Shown here one piece after another: positions 19,405 to 33,400 of a stretch of 64,000 nt of DNA. Below the pieces are notes generated by a model that did no database searches, was not told the origin of the DNA, and worked only from the letters and a program-made list of their open reading frames with translations. Source of the DNA: Brachypterus glaber (lineage: Eukaryota; Arthropoda; Insecta; Coleoptera; Kateretidae). The stretch covers positions 10,495,589 through 10,559,588 of the forward strand of contig OY294048.1 in the NCBI GenBank assembly GCA_958510825.1, written 5' to 3'. Each line of letters opens with the position of its first letter. Position 1 is the first letter of the stretch. A program made the translations under genes and the position numbers.

Positions 19405-20468
19405 AGTGGCCGTCCCTGGTTCAGCACCTCCCTTTAGGGGGTACTCAAGAAAAATCCTGGGTGCGCCAATGAACTGCATTAACATTTTGTTATTGTTTTA
19501 AAATTTTAAAATGTTTCATACATAAGACAATAAATATGTACAAACTTTTGGCATCTAATTTTTAGTTGTTTCTCGCAATATTTTGATAAAATATTTAAAA
19601 AATATGTTCTATAAATTAAATAAATATGGTTGGAATAAATTAAATATCAATTTACATGCCCGTTTTAGGTCACTAGGGCCACATGGCCGTGGAGAGGGAG
19701 GGGTACAGGGGGATTTTCCCGGGCTGGGTGTTCCGGGGTCCGGAAGGGCCCAAATATAATGGCAAACTATTATTTTACTCAGGGCCGTCGAAAGAAAATC
19801 GGGGGCCAGGGGTAATAACTTACGGGTCCCCGACTAAATGTTTTTATGTTTTCACGCCGGCTGAATTTTTTCCCTCCGGGCTCCCGACTAATTTTTTTTT
19901 CCTCCCAAACATTTTGATGACTAAAAAATTCGCCCCTAAAAAAGAAAAGATTCAGGATTTTGATTTAGATCCAGGCCCCCAGAGAAAAATCCGGGCCCCC
20001 TCAGAAACTCCGGGCCCAGGGAAACAACCCCCTCTTGATGGGCCTGATTTTACTATTTATAGAGGGCGTAGTTTACCCCGGGCCGGATTTTCTCTCGACG
20101 GTCATGTAGGGCCACTTGCACGATGGTTTAACTTCAATCAAAACGCAGTATTTTTAACTTTAACTAATCCCAGTTTAAATGTTGGTAAAAATGGCCTTTA
20201 TATAGGTTTTTTCATTGATTTTACTTTTCGCGAGGAATGTCTTGCATCGGTAAAAACAAATTGAAATATTTTTATTGCTTAAAAAATATCCTGTCTGTGT
20301 GTCTGTCTATCTTGATGTCTGTCCAGAAAATTTGTGACCACGATAACTCAAAAACGCTTTGAGCTAAATACTGCAAATTTAGACCATAGGTTGATTATCC
20401 AAAGTTCTAGACTGTTTTTGGTAAAAATCGGGGGTATAAAATGAGGTAAAAACATTTTTTTTATTTTT
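19405..20468. other. Intergenic, GC-rich TE remnant at about 19680-20130
   Basis: CAGGGCCGTCGAAAG at 19779 resembles a hAT left end, and AACATTTTGATGACTAAAAAA matches the VNTR words of 8689-9126. No matching right end is found. A long open frame here (19683-20264) has no family resemblance and follows the repeat words. Confidence 0.5.
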
Positions 20469-20559
20469 CATTTTTAACGAAATTTTTTTAGGCATGGGAA
20501 TAGGTTGTACTAAGCCCAAAGAACCTATTCCCATGCCTAACAAAATTTCGTTAAAAATG
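20469..20559. repeat. Near-perfect 91-bp hairpin
   Basis: A 38-bp arm (CATTTTTAACGAAATTTTTT then AGGCATGGGAATAGGTT) pairs with its complement across a 15-base loop, with one or two mismatches. It lies about 0.7 kb before the heat-shock gene. It may be a tiny MITE remnant or a structured RNA. Confidence 0.7.
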
Positions 20560-21161
20560 TCGCTTGGTTCCTTTTCGATAAACGGTATCCAATTTATTTT
20601 TCGTTTTCGAACATTTTTTGTAAATCTTTTTTATTTTTTTTTTAATCTTAATTTTTTTTCAATTTTTTTTCGTTTTAAAGTCCAAACGACAAACCAGTAC
20701 TGAAAAAAAACGTAAATTTTCGTACCTCCAGTCTGGTTTTTCTTATATAAAATAAATGTAACCTTCAATTAATTAAATAAAGACACTTTTGGATAGTATT
20801 TTTATTAAACTATTGTAAGAAAAATAGTTGAAACTGATAAGATTTACAAGATATTTAGAAAAACATCTTAAAACTCAATTTCCCGAAAATGGGATTTTTG
20901 GAGATAGGACAAACCAATACTGGGGTGACGATATGTATATGAGTGAAGTGATTAAAAAAAAAGGATTTTTTTTTTATGAAAAAAACTCGGAAAAAACAAT
21001 TTGAAAAGTTTATGTATCGCATAGTCATCAGATGCGCCAAGTTGCGCCAGACGTCGTGACGCATCGCGTCGCCAATGTTCCAAACGCTTTTCCAGGAACG
21101 CCACGCTGAATTGCCGCTCGCAGAGGTGTATTTAGCGTGCGCATGTTCCCCCACGGTAAAA

Positions 21162-21199
21162 TGAAACTTCTATTTAAAACCAGTAGGCCCGGATTCAGT
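21162..21199 (+). promoter_or_regulatory. l(2)efl: Heat-shock gene core promoter: HSE pair, TATA, initiator
   Basis: TGAAACTTCT (21162-21171) fits the two-unit heat-shock element nGAAnnTTCn. TATTTAAA (21171-21178) is a TATA-like box, and TCAGT (21195-21199) is the arthropod initiator 26 bp downstream, placing +1 near 21197, 72 bp before the ATG. Further TTC/GAA units, with imperfect spacing, and a CCAAT occur at 21073-21100. Spacing is seen; heat inducibility is inferred. Confidence 0.6.
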
Positions 21200-21268
21200 C
21201 AAGTTTAGCACGCAGTAAGTTGTTGTGTTGCATTTGTTTAGTGACGTGATATAAATAGTATTTCCAAA

Positions 21269-21444
21269 ATGGCCGGAAGAGATATCCCAATTAAAATGGG
21301 AGATTTCAGTGTAATTGACACCGAATTTAGCAGTATTAGGGAGAGATTTGACGCTGAAATGAGGAAAATGGAAGAAGAAATGTCAAAGTTCAGATCGGAA
21401 CTTATGAACAGAGAATCAAACAACTTTTTCAGGAGTACTACCAG
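21269..21444 (+). CDS. l(2)efl: l(2)efl exon 1: N-terminal region
   Basis: ATG at 21269, ending AG|GTACTA. It encodes residues 1-58 and two bases of Ser59. It has a charged helix rich in Glu, Met and Arg (about 23-46) like family members. The donor is weaker than consensus but is the only GT that keeps the frame into exon 2. Confidence 0.9.
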
Positions 21445-24400
21445 GTACTAGTCTTACTTTTAACTATTAAAAACTTCGGCTAACCAAGGTTACAGTTAAT
21501 TAACCGCCAAAAACTTGTAAATATTGATAACCAGCCCAGGTACCTACTTCATTGTATATTCTACGTTCTTGTATTGTTATATTGATCTACATATAACCTA
21601 ACATTTATCCAGAATGGGAGCGGAAATTTTCTAGAAGAAAATGAGTTGTCAAAAATTTTCCGTCGGTGATCCCGTTATTACCAGTTGCCAAATAGACTAC
21701 AGAGCCCGGAGATAACTTATCTCTGAGATAATATTATCTCTGACTGGCGCACAGTGGGAAAATTCAGCTATTTTTTGGACAAAAGTCTGCCGACAGTAGA
21801 GAATTTGATCAATTTTAAAAAATGGAAAGTACTCGTTATGTTTTAGAGTAATTCTGCGGCAAAGTAGCTTTGCGTTAACATAACCTAAAATAATCTTAAA
21901 ATTTGTGACCATCGTTTAAAACGATTCGTTTTTTTGCTAATTTTGCATTTCCTGCAAGCTATATCATCGAAAAACGCATACTGACCGTGGAATTCCTAAT
22001 ATGGTTATAGGAAATTTTCTTAGCTATTGAATGATAACTATTAGATTCTTCTACGTCCACTATAGTAACTATAGTAACCGAAATATGAGTGGTTTTACGC
22101 AATTGCAGCTTTTTGTATATTTTCATATTTTTAAAACTGTTTGACAAAATAATTTTTTTCTCGAAGTATTGAATAGCCAGGGAAAGAATAGTCAACTTTT
22201 AAAAAGAACTCATTGTTTTACAATGAAAATTGACTGAGTTATCGCAGATTCAATATTTGGACCAATTTAGTTAACAAAATTGGGACCCAAAATTGGTCTA
22301 AGTTTTTTAGGTTAGGTTAACGCAAAGCTTCTTTGCCGCAGCATTACTATAAAACATAAAGCCTCACGAGTACTTTCCATTTTTTTTATTAAAATTTTCC
22401 CACTGTGTGGCGGTTAAAAACATCATGTAAATAATACACGAAATATTGTCGTATGAGAACAACAAGGTTTCAACTGTATAAATGATAGATTTGAGTTATA
22501 ATCAATCAAAACTTTAAAATCATGAAACTTACCTTAAATATATGGTGGTGTATTATGCTGGGATGGGCTTATATTAGGATAAATTAGTACATTTAATACA
22601 CATTTGTTGATATTTTAAATATTAGCTAAAATAAATTAGTTGGAACTTTGATAACCCAAAAATCTATGAAAAGTAGTAGTTCAACAGTGTTCTAACTGAG
22701 TTAAAACCGTTTTGCATTAAATTCACATGTCTTTTGGCTGTTTTTTTTTATAATTTGTAAATAAGTGCTATATTTTGCACAAATTATTATTAATCATTAT
22801 TAAAATTGATAATTAATAGTTGTTTTGCACAAGTATTCCTCATCAGCCTCCATAATTTTGGTAAAAATGACAGGCCAAACTATTTATGCATTAGTGACAT
22901 CGACGTGCCTTAAGTTAATTTTCATTAACGGAGTACCTGATTTTTAAGTAAGAAATCAAATTAAACTTTATTATCAGTTAGAACGTTGTTGCACTAAAAA
23001 AATCTCAATCTGCAGATAGAACATGGTTGTATTGTAAATAAAATGTGCATGATATTTTTATTTTTTAAGTACAGGCAAAAAAGTAGTAAAAAGCTCTATT
23101 CCAAAATGCAAAAAAGTGAAAACCTGAAAAAATGTTAGTTGAAACCTTGTTCTGATACGACGATATGTCATAGTTCTCACTGTGCGATATCGCCCCGTCA
23201 CAACTCAAAAAATACAACTTTCGGGAAATTGCGAAAATAAAATTTTGCTCATAGCATGGCGCTAAAGTGACATCTCTCTTGGATAATAGCAAAACTAGTG
23301 ACCATTTGTGGCTAATTCCTCTTTCTATGAATGGATTTTTTGTTTTAGCACAAAATCTCACTGTTTGACATATCCTCAAGAATCAGTTATACCCAACTTG
23401 TTACTATGGCAACCAATTTTTTATGCATTTTTTCTCCTCAGTTATCGCTAATTAGTAATTAATAATTAGCAGAGATGCCCGTGATAGGGGCTATCACGGG
23501 TTATAACCACTGTCATGTTGGGAAAATCCACTGATGATTTAGAAACATTTTGAAGTTGATGACTTTTATTGTCAACTGTTTGTTGTCATGTAAAAAGTAG
23601 GGAATATCTTGGGTAAAAACCTTGGGAAAATTGCAATCTTGAGTTGAAAGTTCCGAAAAATTCAGAATTAATTGCAGTCTTTAGTTGGGACGTTTTTGTT
23701 TCTGCCATGCATGTGGGGCATAATTTTTCACACATAAATAATTATTTTCCTGAGACCATGGTTTTTTTCGAGGGGCAATTCACTCGTCGAAAAATTTACA
23801 CTTACTTCAAATTTTTGGAAGTACTTCCAATTTTTTTCAAGTACATCCACGTACTTCCAAATGTTAAGTAATAAAAGCTAAGTTAAGTAATAAAAAAGAT
23901 TATATAATCTGTGTTATAGTGAACGACAGACTATTCTGTCATTCACTTCCTTATTTTGTCATGCAATTACCTTTTTTTTTTTCTGTGGTTCAAAAATTCG
24001 CCGTGAATTTAATTAGGCTTTTGAAAGGCTGCCTTTCTGTCATTCTAGGACTTTTTGTGTCGTATATTGTGTCGTACCAATAACATTTTCCAAAAAACAC
24101 CCTTTTATCTTTATTAATTATGCACCCCACCCTCCCCCCCATAGGAACACCCCTGCCAGTAGGTAATAATAATACCAAATAATACCAAAATGGTAAGTTA
24201 CTAGCAAGGGGCTCATATGGGTGGGGCCCGGGCTGCTGGATCCCTAAATAAATCCCTTTGGATATTTTTTTGATTAAGAATCGCCTCTAAAAATTTTTAA
24301 ATCTATGTAGTTCTGAAACACTGTTTATTTACTTATGCGCTCCAAGGACATTTTTTGACCAAAAGTTAATACATCTCTATTGTAAAATATTTTTATATAA

Positions 24401-27400
24401 TTATCGCGAATCCATTTTAAGCGAGTGCACTGTGATGATGTAATTTCCAAAAATAGTAACAATTGAATATATTATAATACTCTTTGTATCTAAACAGAGA
24501 AGAAGAGTTTTATAGGTTTACAGCCAAGGTTTAAAAATCCTTGAAGGATAAGCACAATATCCCAATTAGCAAGTCCTGGCCGTAGGATAGCTTTAGGATG
24601 TCCCTAGGCCATAGGATATCCTAAGGCTGTCCTACTAAGGCCTGTTAATTGGGATTAGTAACTTTGAGCAGTTAACGCTGAATCAAAATGTGCTTCTATT
24701 ATTTATCCAATTTGAACCGTTTTTAAGAAAAAAGTAATAAAATAAAACCTAAACTTTGGGTTGAGTAATTTTTAAAACTAATTACCAAGTTAATTTTAGC
24801 TTATGCCTATAGTCTGATGTCAAAATCATTGAGTGAATCACCATTGCAATGGTGAGCAGTCCAAACCAAAATAAATTTTTAACCCAAAAAAAAAAAATGT
24901 TTGAAACAATTAAAAAATATAACTTGGAGCTGGAAGACCGCTTTGTTTTTGTACCCTTCGCTGTTGAGACCTTGGGTCCCTTTGGTGATGAAGCTAGAGA
25001 TTTACTTCGGAAAATTTCCTCTAAAATTGGCAAAAAATCAAAAAGTTTCATCACTCAAAGGATAAGCCTGGCGGTACAGAGGGGAAACGCGGCCTCCGTG
25101 TTGGGGACATTTAACGTTGAGCCGGGTTTGGACGAATTTTTTTATATTTAATTATATAGTTTAATTTATGTTTATTTAGTTTAGTTTAGGTTATTTAGGT
25201 TATATTAAGTTTACTTTAACATGTATTTAATTAAAGAAATTAAAAAATATATAGTTAAATAGAGAAGCTTTAAAATAATGTATCACACGACCCCCCTTTC
25301 CATTAAAAAAAATGTCCACATTTTAATAGCTGAAAATATTAAATATAGACAAAAAAAAATAGTTTGGGTTGTTTCATTTAAGTGTTCCAAATTTGATGTC
25401 TATATGTCTATATACTCAACTCGTTCAAAAGTTAAGAGAGGGGGAGGGGTTGACTTTTGGACCGCTTTGTATAAAAAAACGTAACTGTAATGTACATGGT
25501 GCTGTGCTCTAAATTGCTCAAAAAGTGCGTTTGGTAACACTCGTAGCTTTTGTCAAAAGTGGAAGGCACGGAATCCGTGCCACAAATATTCAGTGCTCTA
25601 CTATTACGCTCATAAAAATCAAGGACACTCAAAAATTGTGTTTAAACTCACTTTTCTCTTAAGTCAATCTGAAAGTGTATTTACTTAATTAAGCACGTAA
25701 GTTTGATAAAACATCTAAAAAAATTAAAATTTGGTGTATTAAAGTCGCTTGCAAAACACCTTTACTCTACAATATTTCAAAAACGCTTTGACCCAGAGAC
25801 TTGAAATTTGGAAAAAAGATTTTCTAAGTGGTTGAAAAAAATTGTTTCAAGTTTCAAGTCTCTATGTCAAAGCGTTCTTGAAATATCGTAGTTTTACAAG
25901 CGACTTGCATCTTTACACGAACTGTACCTCAAGGTTCTGTGCTGTCCAAGATTTTTATTAAATTAATTAAAATTATTAAAATAAAAATATTTAATGTACG
26001 AAAAATATTTAAATCAGAAAAAATCGCAATTTTGAATAGGAATGACAGAAAAATTAAATACAGATGATTGGTGGGAACCCAGCCTTAAGGCTGGGTTGCT
26101 ATTTAGCATTATTAGCATTAATCGGAATAAATTCAGTTATGACTCATCAACGTTGAAAATAAACAAAGAAACATAGGCTTACGGAATAATTTTGCCGAAT
26201 TATGAGGGAAATTTTTATAAAGGTCACTAAATCGAAACATTTGACGACTAATTTGTTACACACAACAATATTGAATATACATATTAACTATAAATATGTA
26301 AATATATCGGTGTTTTTCGAAGAAAATAAAAATGTAAATATTTAAAACCTCGCGTCAACGATAGAATCGACGCGGCGCCTATGCGAGCACTGGAAATTCG
26401 CCGATGACTGATTATTAGTTTTGTTCAACAGTGTTCTTTGGATAGTGAAGCATTACTATCACAGCTTGTTTTCTGGAATACATTACATCAATGTGTTTGT
26501 TAATTTTCTCCCACATTTTATGTTTTTATGAATTAAAATTAAATTGTGTAACTCACCGTGCCATAAAAGGGTTCATAAAATACGTGGCGTGATACTTAAA
26601 CGACCAATATTTATTAAGAATTTTAATTAATTAATTTTAATTTGATAATTTTTGATAAAGTTTTTCGATTTTTTTTGTTGACAATTGCTTTATTTTTACA
26701 GTCATAATTATGATAAAGTACCTTTTATCAATTTAATTGTTTATAAACAATCTTTTATTGTTATTATTTGTTTATCTGCTTGTTTTGGTATGGATTTGAT
26801 AATACTGCAAATCTCAGTCTGCGATACTTTTTTTTTAAATTTATTAACATTGATAAATACCTAAATAAAATTTATAATAAGAGCCTCTCCTTTAAACATT
26901 TTTGCAAAGTTTTGGGAAATAATAGGTAAGGGTCTATTTTAAGTTGTGTTGTGTGTTTTTTGTGACATAGCATACGTACTCAAAAGTACAAAACACCATT
27001 ATTGGATACAGGCCCGTAACTGGAAAAAAATTCAGGGGATGCTGAGCACCCCCTGACATAATTTTTTTATAATATTGCTCCGAAGCATTTTAGGGGAGGA
27101 GGTGGGCAGAGCAAATATTTTCCAACTAAAATTTAAAAATTGAGAAATTTACCAAATCAAAAAAACAGCTTTACCCCTGACCGTGAAATTTTGCTGACTA
27201 AAATAAAGGTCCTCACCTATGAAAAATTCCCAACCTTTCCAATTTTCCCGAGTAAACAATTTACTGACCAGTTTTCCTTTACCCCTGTGTGGGTGCTTAG
27301 AGTTTATTTCGCCAGGGGGTGCTCAAAATCATGCCAGGGGTGCTGAACACGCCCCCAGTTACGGGCCTGATTGGATAGTCCAAACAATTAAAATCCTCTC

Positions 27401-30400
27401 AATTTTACAAAAAATAATTGTTTTTATGCTAATAACTAAAAATATGACTAATAGTAATTTATTAGTAGTAATTTAAATGATTGATTAGGTATTTCAAATA
27501 AAAAGTGATGTTCCAAGGAAGTCGTAATTATATGCCAAGATACAGGGTGATCAGTAACTGGCATGCCAAAATTTGGAAGTTGGTTCTACATCCAAAAATA
27601 TAAAAAAAAGTTCATATAAAGAATGGTCCGGCAATTAGCCCTTAAAAATTGTAATAAAAATAAGGTTTTTAATTAATAACTGTGGTACCCTTTAAGCTTA
27701 GACCGACAATCTTTTGCATGTACACTAATATTATTAAGGGCAATAAGTTTATCTTATTTATTTTTTTGAATTTATCCAGAGGCGTGCCTAGACGAACAAA
27801 ATGTGTGAGGCTTGACACATTTTTGCCCCAAACTTTTTTATGCGTACATTTGTTTATTTTTTTTGTAAAAAATATAGATTTTTTGAGTAAAAATACATAA
27901 AAAATGTCATATAGTGTAGCACTGTAGAAGTAACCGTTTTCAAAAAAAAAAATGCAATTAAGAGGTAACATTTTGTGCCATCCGAGGTTCCATCAAAAAT
28001 GTTACTTTTTAAAAGGCTAAAAATCCTTTAATATTAAATTTAGGTGTTTTGGTGAAGAATACTTTTTTTTAAATGAAACTGCAACATTAAAATTTTATTG
28101 GTGCTTTTTTTGTCCCCATTCAATATGGCTGTTTTCGAAGGGCTCCTTATTAATTAGTTATAACTAATACTCCAAGGTAAAATGTGATGTTAACACACAT
28201 AATCTGTAACCACATTCTTGACTGATGTGGCCATTATTTACTGAAGATTTGGTAATATTTATTACCACATTTAACCTTGGAGTAACCTATAACCTAAATT
28301 ATAGAATTGCCGTTTTGGACAAATTTTCCCAGTCCGGGTTGTTTAACTGATTAGGTAGTACGGGTATATAATCATATTCGGCATAGGTATGTATTAAAAA
28401 AACTTACCAAAAATGAGAAATAATTTAAAATTCTTAGTCCGACCCTGTTATTGTAATGATAGTATCAACTCTGATTATAATTCAAAAAGTAGAGATAACT
28501 TGTTTTGGTCTTTCAGACTGCATTTGTATTATTAACTTTCTCATGTGCCTACCCAGTCTGATGCAGCTTGCGATACACTATGGTCCAAAATTAAAATCTA
28601 GCTGAACAAATTTTACGGCATCTAGGACGTGGGGATAATATTCTTACCAGGGGTGAAATATATAATTGGACTAAGGAAAAAATACTAAAAAAATCATTCT
28701 TACCCAGGGGCCACCCCACTGCAGCTGCAGTGGTGAAATATGGAGGATAAAAATTTGAAAAAAAAGTTTATATTGCTAAATATCACTATAGGTACATATA
28801 AAGTTTATATTATAAACCAATTCGACACTGTCGAAAAAAAAGTGTTTAAAACATCTAAAAATAAAAATTGATTATTTTTTTACATGGTTTCATTTTTTTT
28901 TTTTCGTTTTTTCAAAATTATAATTATTTATTATAACAAAAATATTATTATTTTTTATAATAATTTTATTTTAACAAGAAACACAAAGTTTTTATAGAAA
29001 AAATATACAAATATTTCCAGATCAGTGATATTATCAAACAAATTTATTTTAACAAAAAAAAATTTTAATAATTGCCAGGCACACGACGAGTTTAAAATTT
29101 CTGGGAGCATTTTTTGTCCCGGGACTGGTAAAATGTATTTAAAATGTGGGGGATTAATTTTTTTTAGTTGTCTAATTAAAAATATATATTTTTGATGTTT
29201 CAGATGCCCTAAAATGACATAATGTTTCAGACTTTTGTCCAGCTAGATTGAAATTTGGGACCATAGTGTGCTCGTAGCAAATATGTCAAGTCTCATTAAC
29301 ACCCAGTATATTTAAAAACGGAGCGGAAACAATCCATAATGATTCTAAATAAAAATTTCAAGTAACACATGTCCAAGAAAAAATCGTTCTTTTAGTTTTA
29401 TTATATCTGCTTATATTTGACCCACTTGTCAGTCACCACGAGTCTTTAGTATTAGTCAAAATGTATAAATATTGATGCATTCCCACGCAAAAATAGCATT
29501 CGGAACTGTGTAGGATAAGAATGTTCGTACTCGATATAATGCGAGTCACTTTAATGTTATTTTACACCTTGTATTTTAAAGGCTAGGATCTAGAACTGTT
29601 AAAATATTTGTTTTAATTGTCTGGAAAAAACATTTAAGATCTTGTATATAAGCCAGAGCTAAATTTAACTATAGTTATTTAAATTTGTTTATAGATAAAC
29701 AGGTCTATTTAGTTTTAACAGACCGATACGATTTTAAACTTTAGAACGCTTGTTTACAAGGTTTCTACCCCTACGAAGTTGTTAGGGTAATTTAAATTCA
29801 GTTGACTTGCTGAATCCAAATCTGGGTCGTTTTTGTGACATTGATATCACCTGCCCCCAAAAAACATAGGGTTCAATGGAGCTCTCTACAACTAGAATTA
29901 TGTAACAAAAGACGTCTACCCTATCTCTATCTCATTTGTGCTACACTTTCCAGCCAACCAAATAAATACTGTATTTGTTTTTCATACAACAAATACAGTA
30001 TTTATTTGGTTGGCCGGAAAGTGTAGCACTGAGTGGTACGAACGAACATAGCTAATGTGAATCTGTAGAATAAGATAATTCTACTAAAATTTAGATGGCG
30101 CCAGTAGTTTCTTTAATAAAAATTAAATTGTTACACTTTTCGCCCGGCCAAGTAAATATTGTATTTGTCCAACAAATAACCAATACAGAATTTGTTTGGT
30201 TGGGTGGAAGTGGGAGTGTATGTATGTCTTCTATCCTTTTTGGGTAGAAAAGTCCCTGTCTAATCTAACGGGAGAAATCCCCATTACTATTAAGCAGACT
30301 ACATTTTTTTACGTATTTTTGGGCGGTGAAAACGAACTTGACAACAAAAAAGCTCGATGACCCCAGATTTTTTTTTCAAAAAGCTGCAAAAAATAATAAT

Positions 30401-33400
30401 ATATCTTAGATCCAAACACACTTGTAATTAAAAATTCAAGAACTATAAAATTTCCAAATTTCAGCCGAAACCACTTTCCGTAAGACCGTTGCTTGAGATT
30501 TCAAAGTGCTCTACCACATGAACTATTTTTGGGACACTTTGAATGGAGAACTAGAATATATCTAAAATTGTGCAAAATCTGAAACCACTTCTCCATAAAA
30601 AGGAATCGAGGACCTTTGGGGGTCAGCAAACTTTTTATTGTCAAATTCGTTTTTAACGCACAAAAATATGTAAGAAAAATATATTAACTGACGATTTTTT
30701 TGTGCTGGTGTAATTTATATTTATTTTCCTTCTGTCTGGCCAACAAAAGGCCCGATTAGGTTTAGTTTGCATACAAGGTTCTGAATCTGAATCATCCAAA
30801 AAAATATAATCGGTCCGTTTTCGAAATACCTAATAATATTTTTGTTGATATTCGTTTTGTATATAATACCAAAAGGTTATATTAAGCTCATTTTTATCAG
30901 ACTGACAAAGCCCTCGCAAAAGCCTTTCTGTTAACTGTGTGTCATATCGGAGTCAGGACTTTTTGAATACTCTTCGAGCCGATCGAGAGCCATCTATTAT
31001 TTCTAGAATACAGAAATCTGTATAAAAATTGTTTAGCAAAATTTTTAAATCTAAATATCTCGGCAAACAGCATCTTTAAGGTGTATTTTAAACAATTTTC
31101 AAGGTATTTTTTTCAACATAGATCCTACAAAATTGACTTAAAGTTCCCATTAGCTTTTATATGAAATAAATTGGGGGACAAACATGCAAAAACAGATAAA
31201 TCCACTTTTTGCATATTTTAACCTAAGTATCCATTCTTACTATACTCCGTCCAGTTATGAGATAGTAAGGGACGCGGCCCGTTTTACACCATAGAGCGCA
31301 TAAATAGCATAATTATGCATAAATCGTAGTGTATCAAAAATTTAACAGATGTCGGTACTGTTTTCCTGGAAAGGGCCTATCCAAAGACTCGCATAACAAG
31401 CATAATAACATAACACATAACATGTGCGATGCCACGATTGGCTTGATGTGTCGTCATGTATCTTGTAATGGTTTATATGCGAGCCTCTAGATAGGCCTTA
31501 AGTTGTAATTGTAACCTAAAATTTTGACGTTTTCCTTGCGTTCAATATAATTTGTACAATATGTAGAATATGCTAATTTAGTGTGAGTGTATGAAAAATA
31601 AACCAAAAAAGTACCTTTTTCAATACCATACAAAATAACATTAAGTATAACCATTTTTTATGTAACTTTCTCTTCTTTTATTAGCTTTAACGACCGTCAA
31701 TCATTGTATAGACAAAAAAATGTCACAATATTTTATATGTTAAAAGGTTCGAGTTTTTAACCAATGATGTAGCTTAAAAATCGCGGGAATTTTAAACTAC
31801 TATCTTGCATAATTGGACGGACTATAATTTTGTAGCGCTTTCTTGATCATCATCATATACAAGTTAGGCATTATATTATTATGACCCATAAACAGTTTTC
31901 GCCAGTTTTGGGATTTTTTAATTTTTTTTTTTGATATTACGCTGTACAAGTTTTCTGCTAATATCTCAAAATTGGATAACATGGATTTATCGGTTGTTGC
32001 ATGTTTGCTCAACAATTACTGTTTTGCAAAAACATTCATTGGCTCTAAAATTTCAAAAATTCAGATGTATTAGTTGGCACTGAATCCTGTAAACTTGCAT
32101 CAATTTACATATTTGCTTATTTGTGACCTTCGCTTTGTGTATATTTACACTATAGTTTTATGTTTCATAATTATTGTAAATACTTATTGTTAATAGCAGT
32201 GGCGGACTGGGTCCTTATAGCCCGGTCCGGCCAGGTCCTCGGGGGGCTCGCGGAACGGTCGAAGGAGGACCAGTGAGACGTTCAAGGGTTTAATGGGCCT
32301 TTCTATTTTTTTAAGGCCGAATCTTTGCTATAAATTCCAATAGGTTATTTTTTTACAGATCATTTACTAAAAAATTAAAGCGGGCTCTCTTTTTTATGCG
32401 GGCCCTTGGCTACAAATTAAAGCAGGCTTTTTTAATTTCTTTTTTTTTACCCTTTGGTAAAAATCAAATCCTTTTTCTATAATATCAAACCGCATCCTAA
32501 ATAATTTTTAATTTTTCTGTTTTTTTTTTCTCTCGTTAATCTTCTTCATAGAACAATAAAAAATATATCAAACAATTGAAAATTGTTATTTATGGTACTA
32601 GTGGGTAAAATACCCATGATTGCCATACAAGGTTTGATCCAATAAATAGCTTAGGAATTCATATTTTTATTAAAAATTTTGATGACATTTACAAGAAAAT
32701 AATTTGACAAGTGACAGTTGAGTGGGTAAAATAAATAATTATCCACTCAATAAAGTAAAAGCCACGCGGGGGTTATTATTGAGTTTATCTATTTAAAATA
32801 AAGCTGGTAATTGTCTTATTATCTGTATGTATTGGATAAAGTATATTTGCTCCAAAGTTTCAATTTTTTTTGTGAACTCCTCAGGGATATTGAAAAATTA
32901 AAAAATTATAAAATAAAAATTATAGACATTTGACAACTTAAAATAAGGTTTTGAAATGTCTATAATTTTTATTTTATGTCCTTTTAATTTTTTAATCTCC
33001 CTGGAGAAGAGTTCACAAAAAAACTTGAAAAATTGGAGCAAATTAACTTATTTAATTGTTTGATTCATTTTTTATTGTTCTATGAAGAAGATTATACATA
33101 TAAATCATTTCTAATGTTAATCATTAATGGGCCCTTCTAATAAACTAATACAAGGACCTTTCACGATTAATAAAAACAATAAGTTGCTTGCTGTTGAATA
33201 GGTACTTGTAAAATGCTGAAATAAACTAAAATAAACACAATTATATGACATAATAAAAATAATTGGGCCCTAAAACGATGACAAATTGTTACAAGGCCTA
33301 CCGAAAAATATGGGTAAATACAATAAAACTTAAAAGGCCGAGGGCCAAAGTAAACTACTGTAAAACCGTCTCACCGTTTCCCTTGGTACTAAGAGCCGTC

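Noticed and set aside
19683..20264. 193-codon open frame
   Set aside because: It lies in GC-rich repeat DNA with hAT-end and VNTR words, has no recognisable domain, and is rich in Gly/Pro from GGGCCC-type sequence. It is probably a chance frame in a TE remnant.
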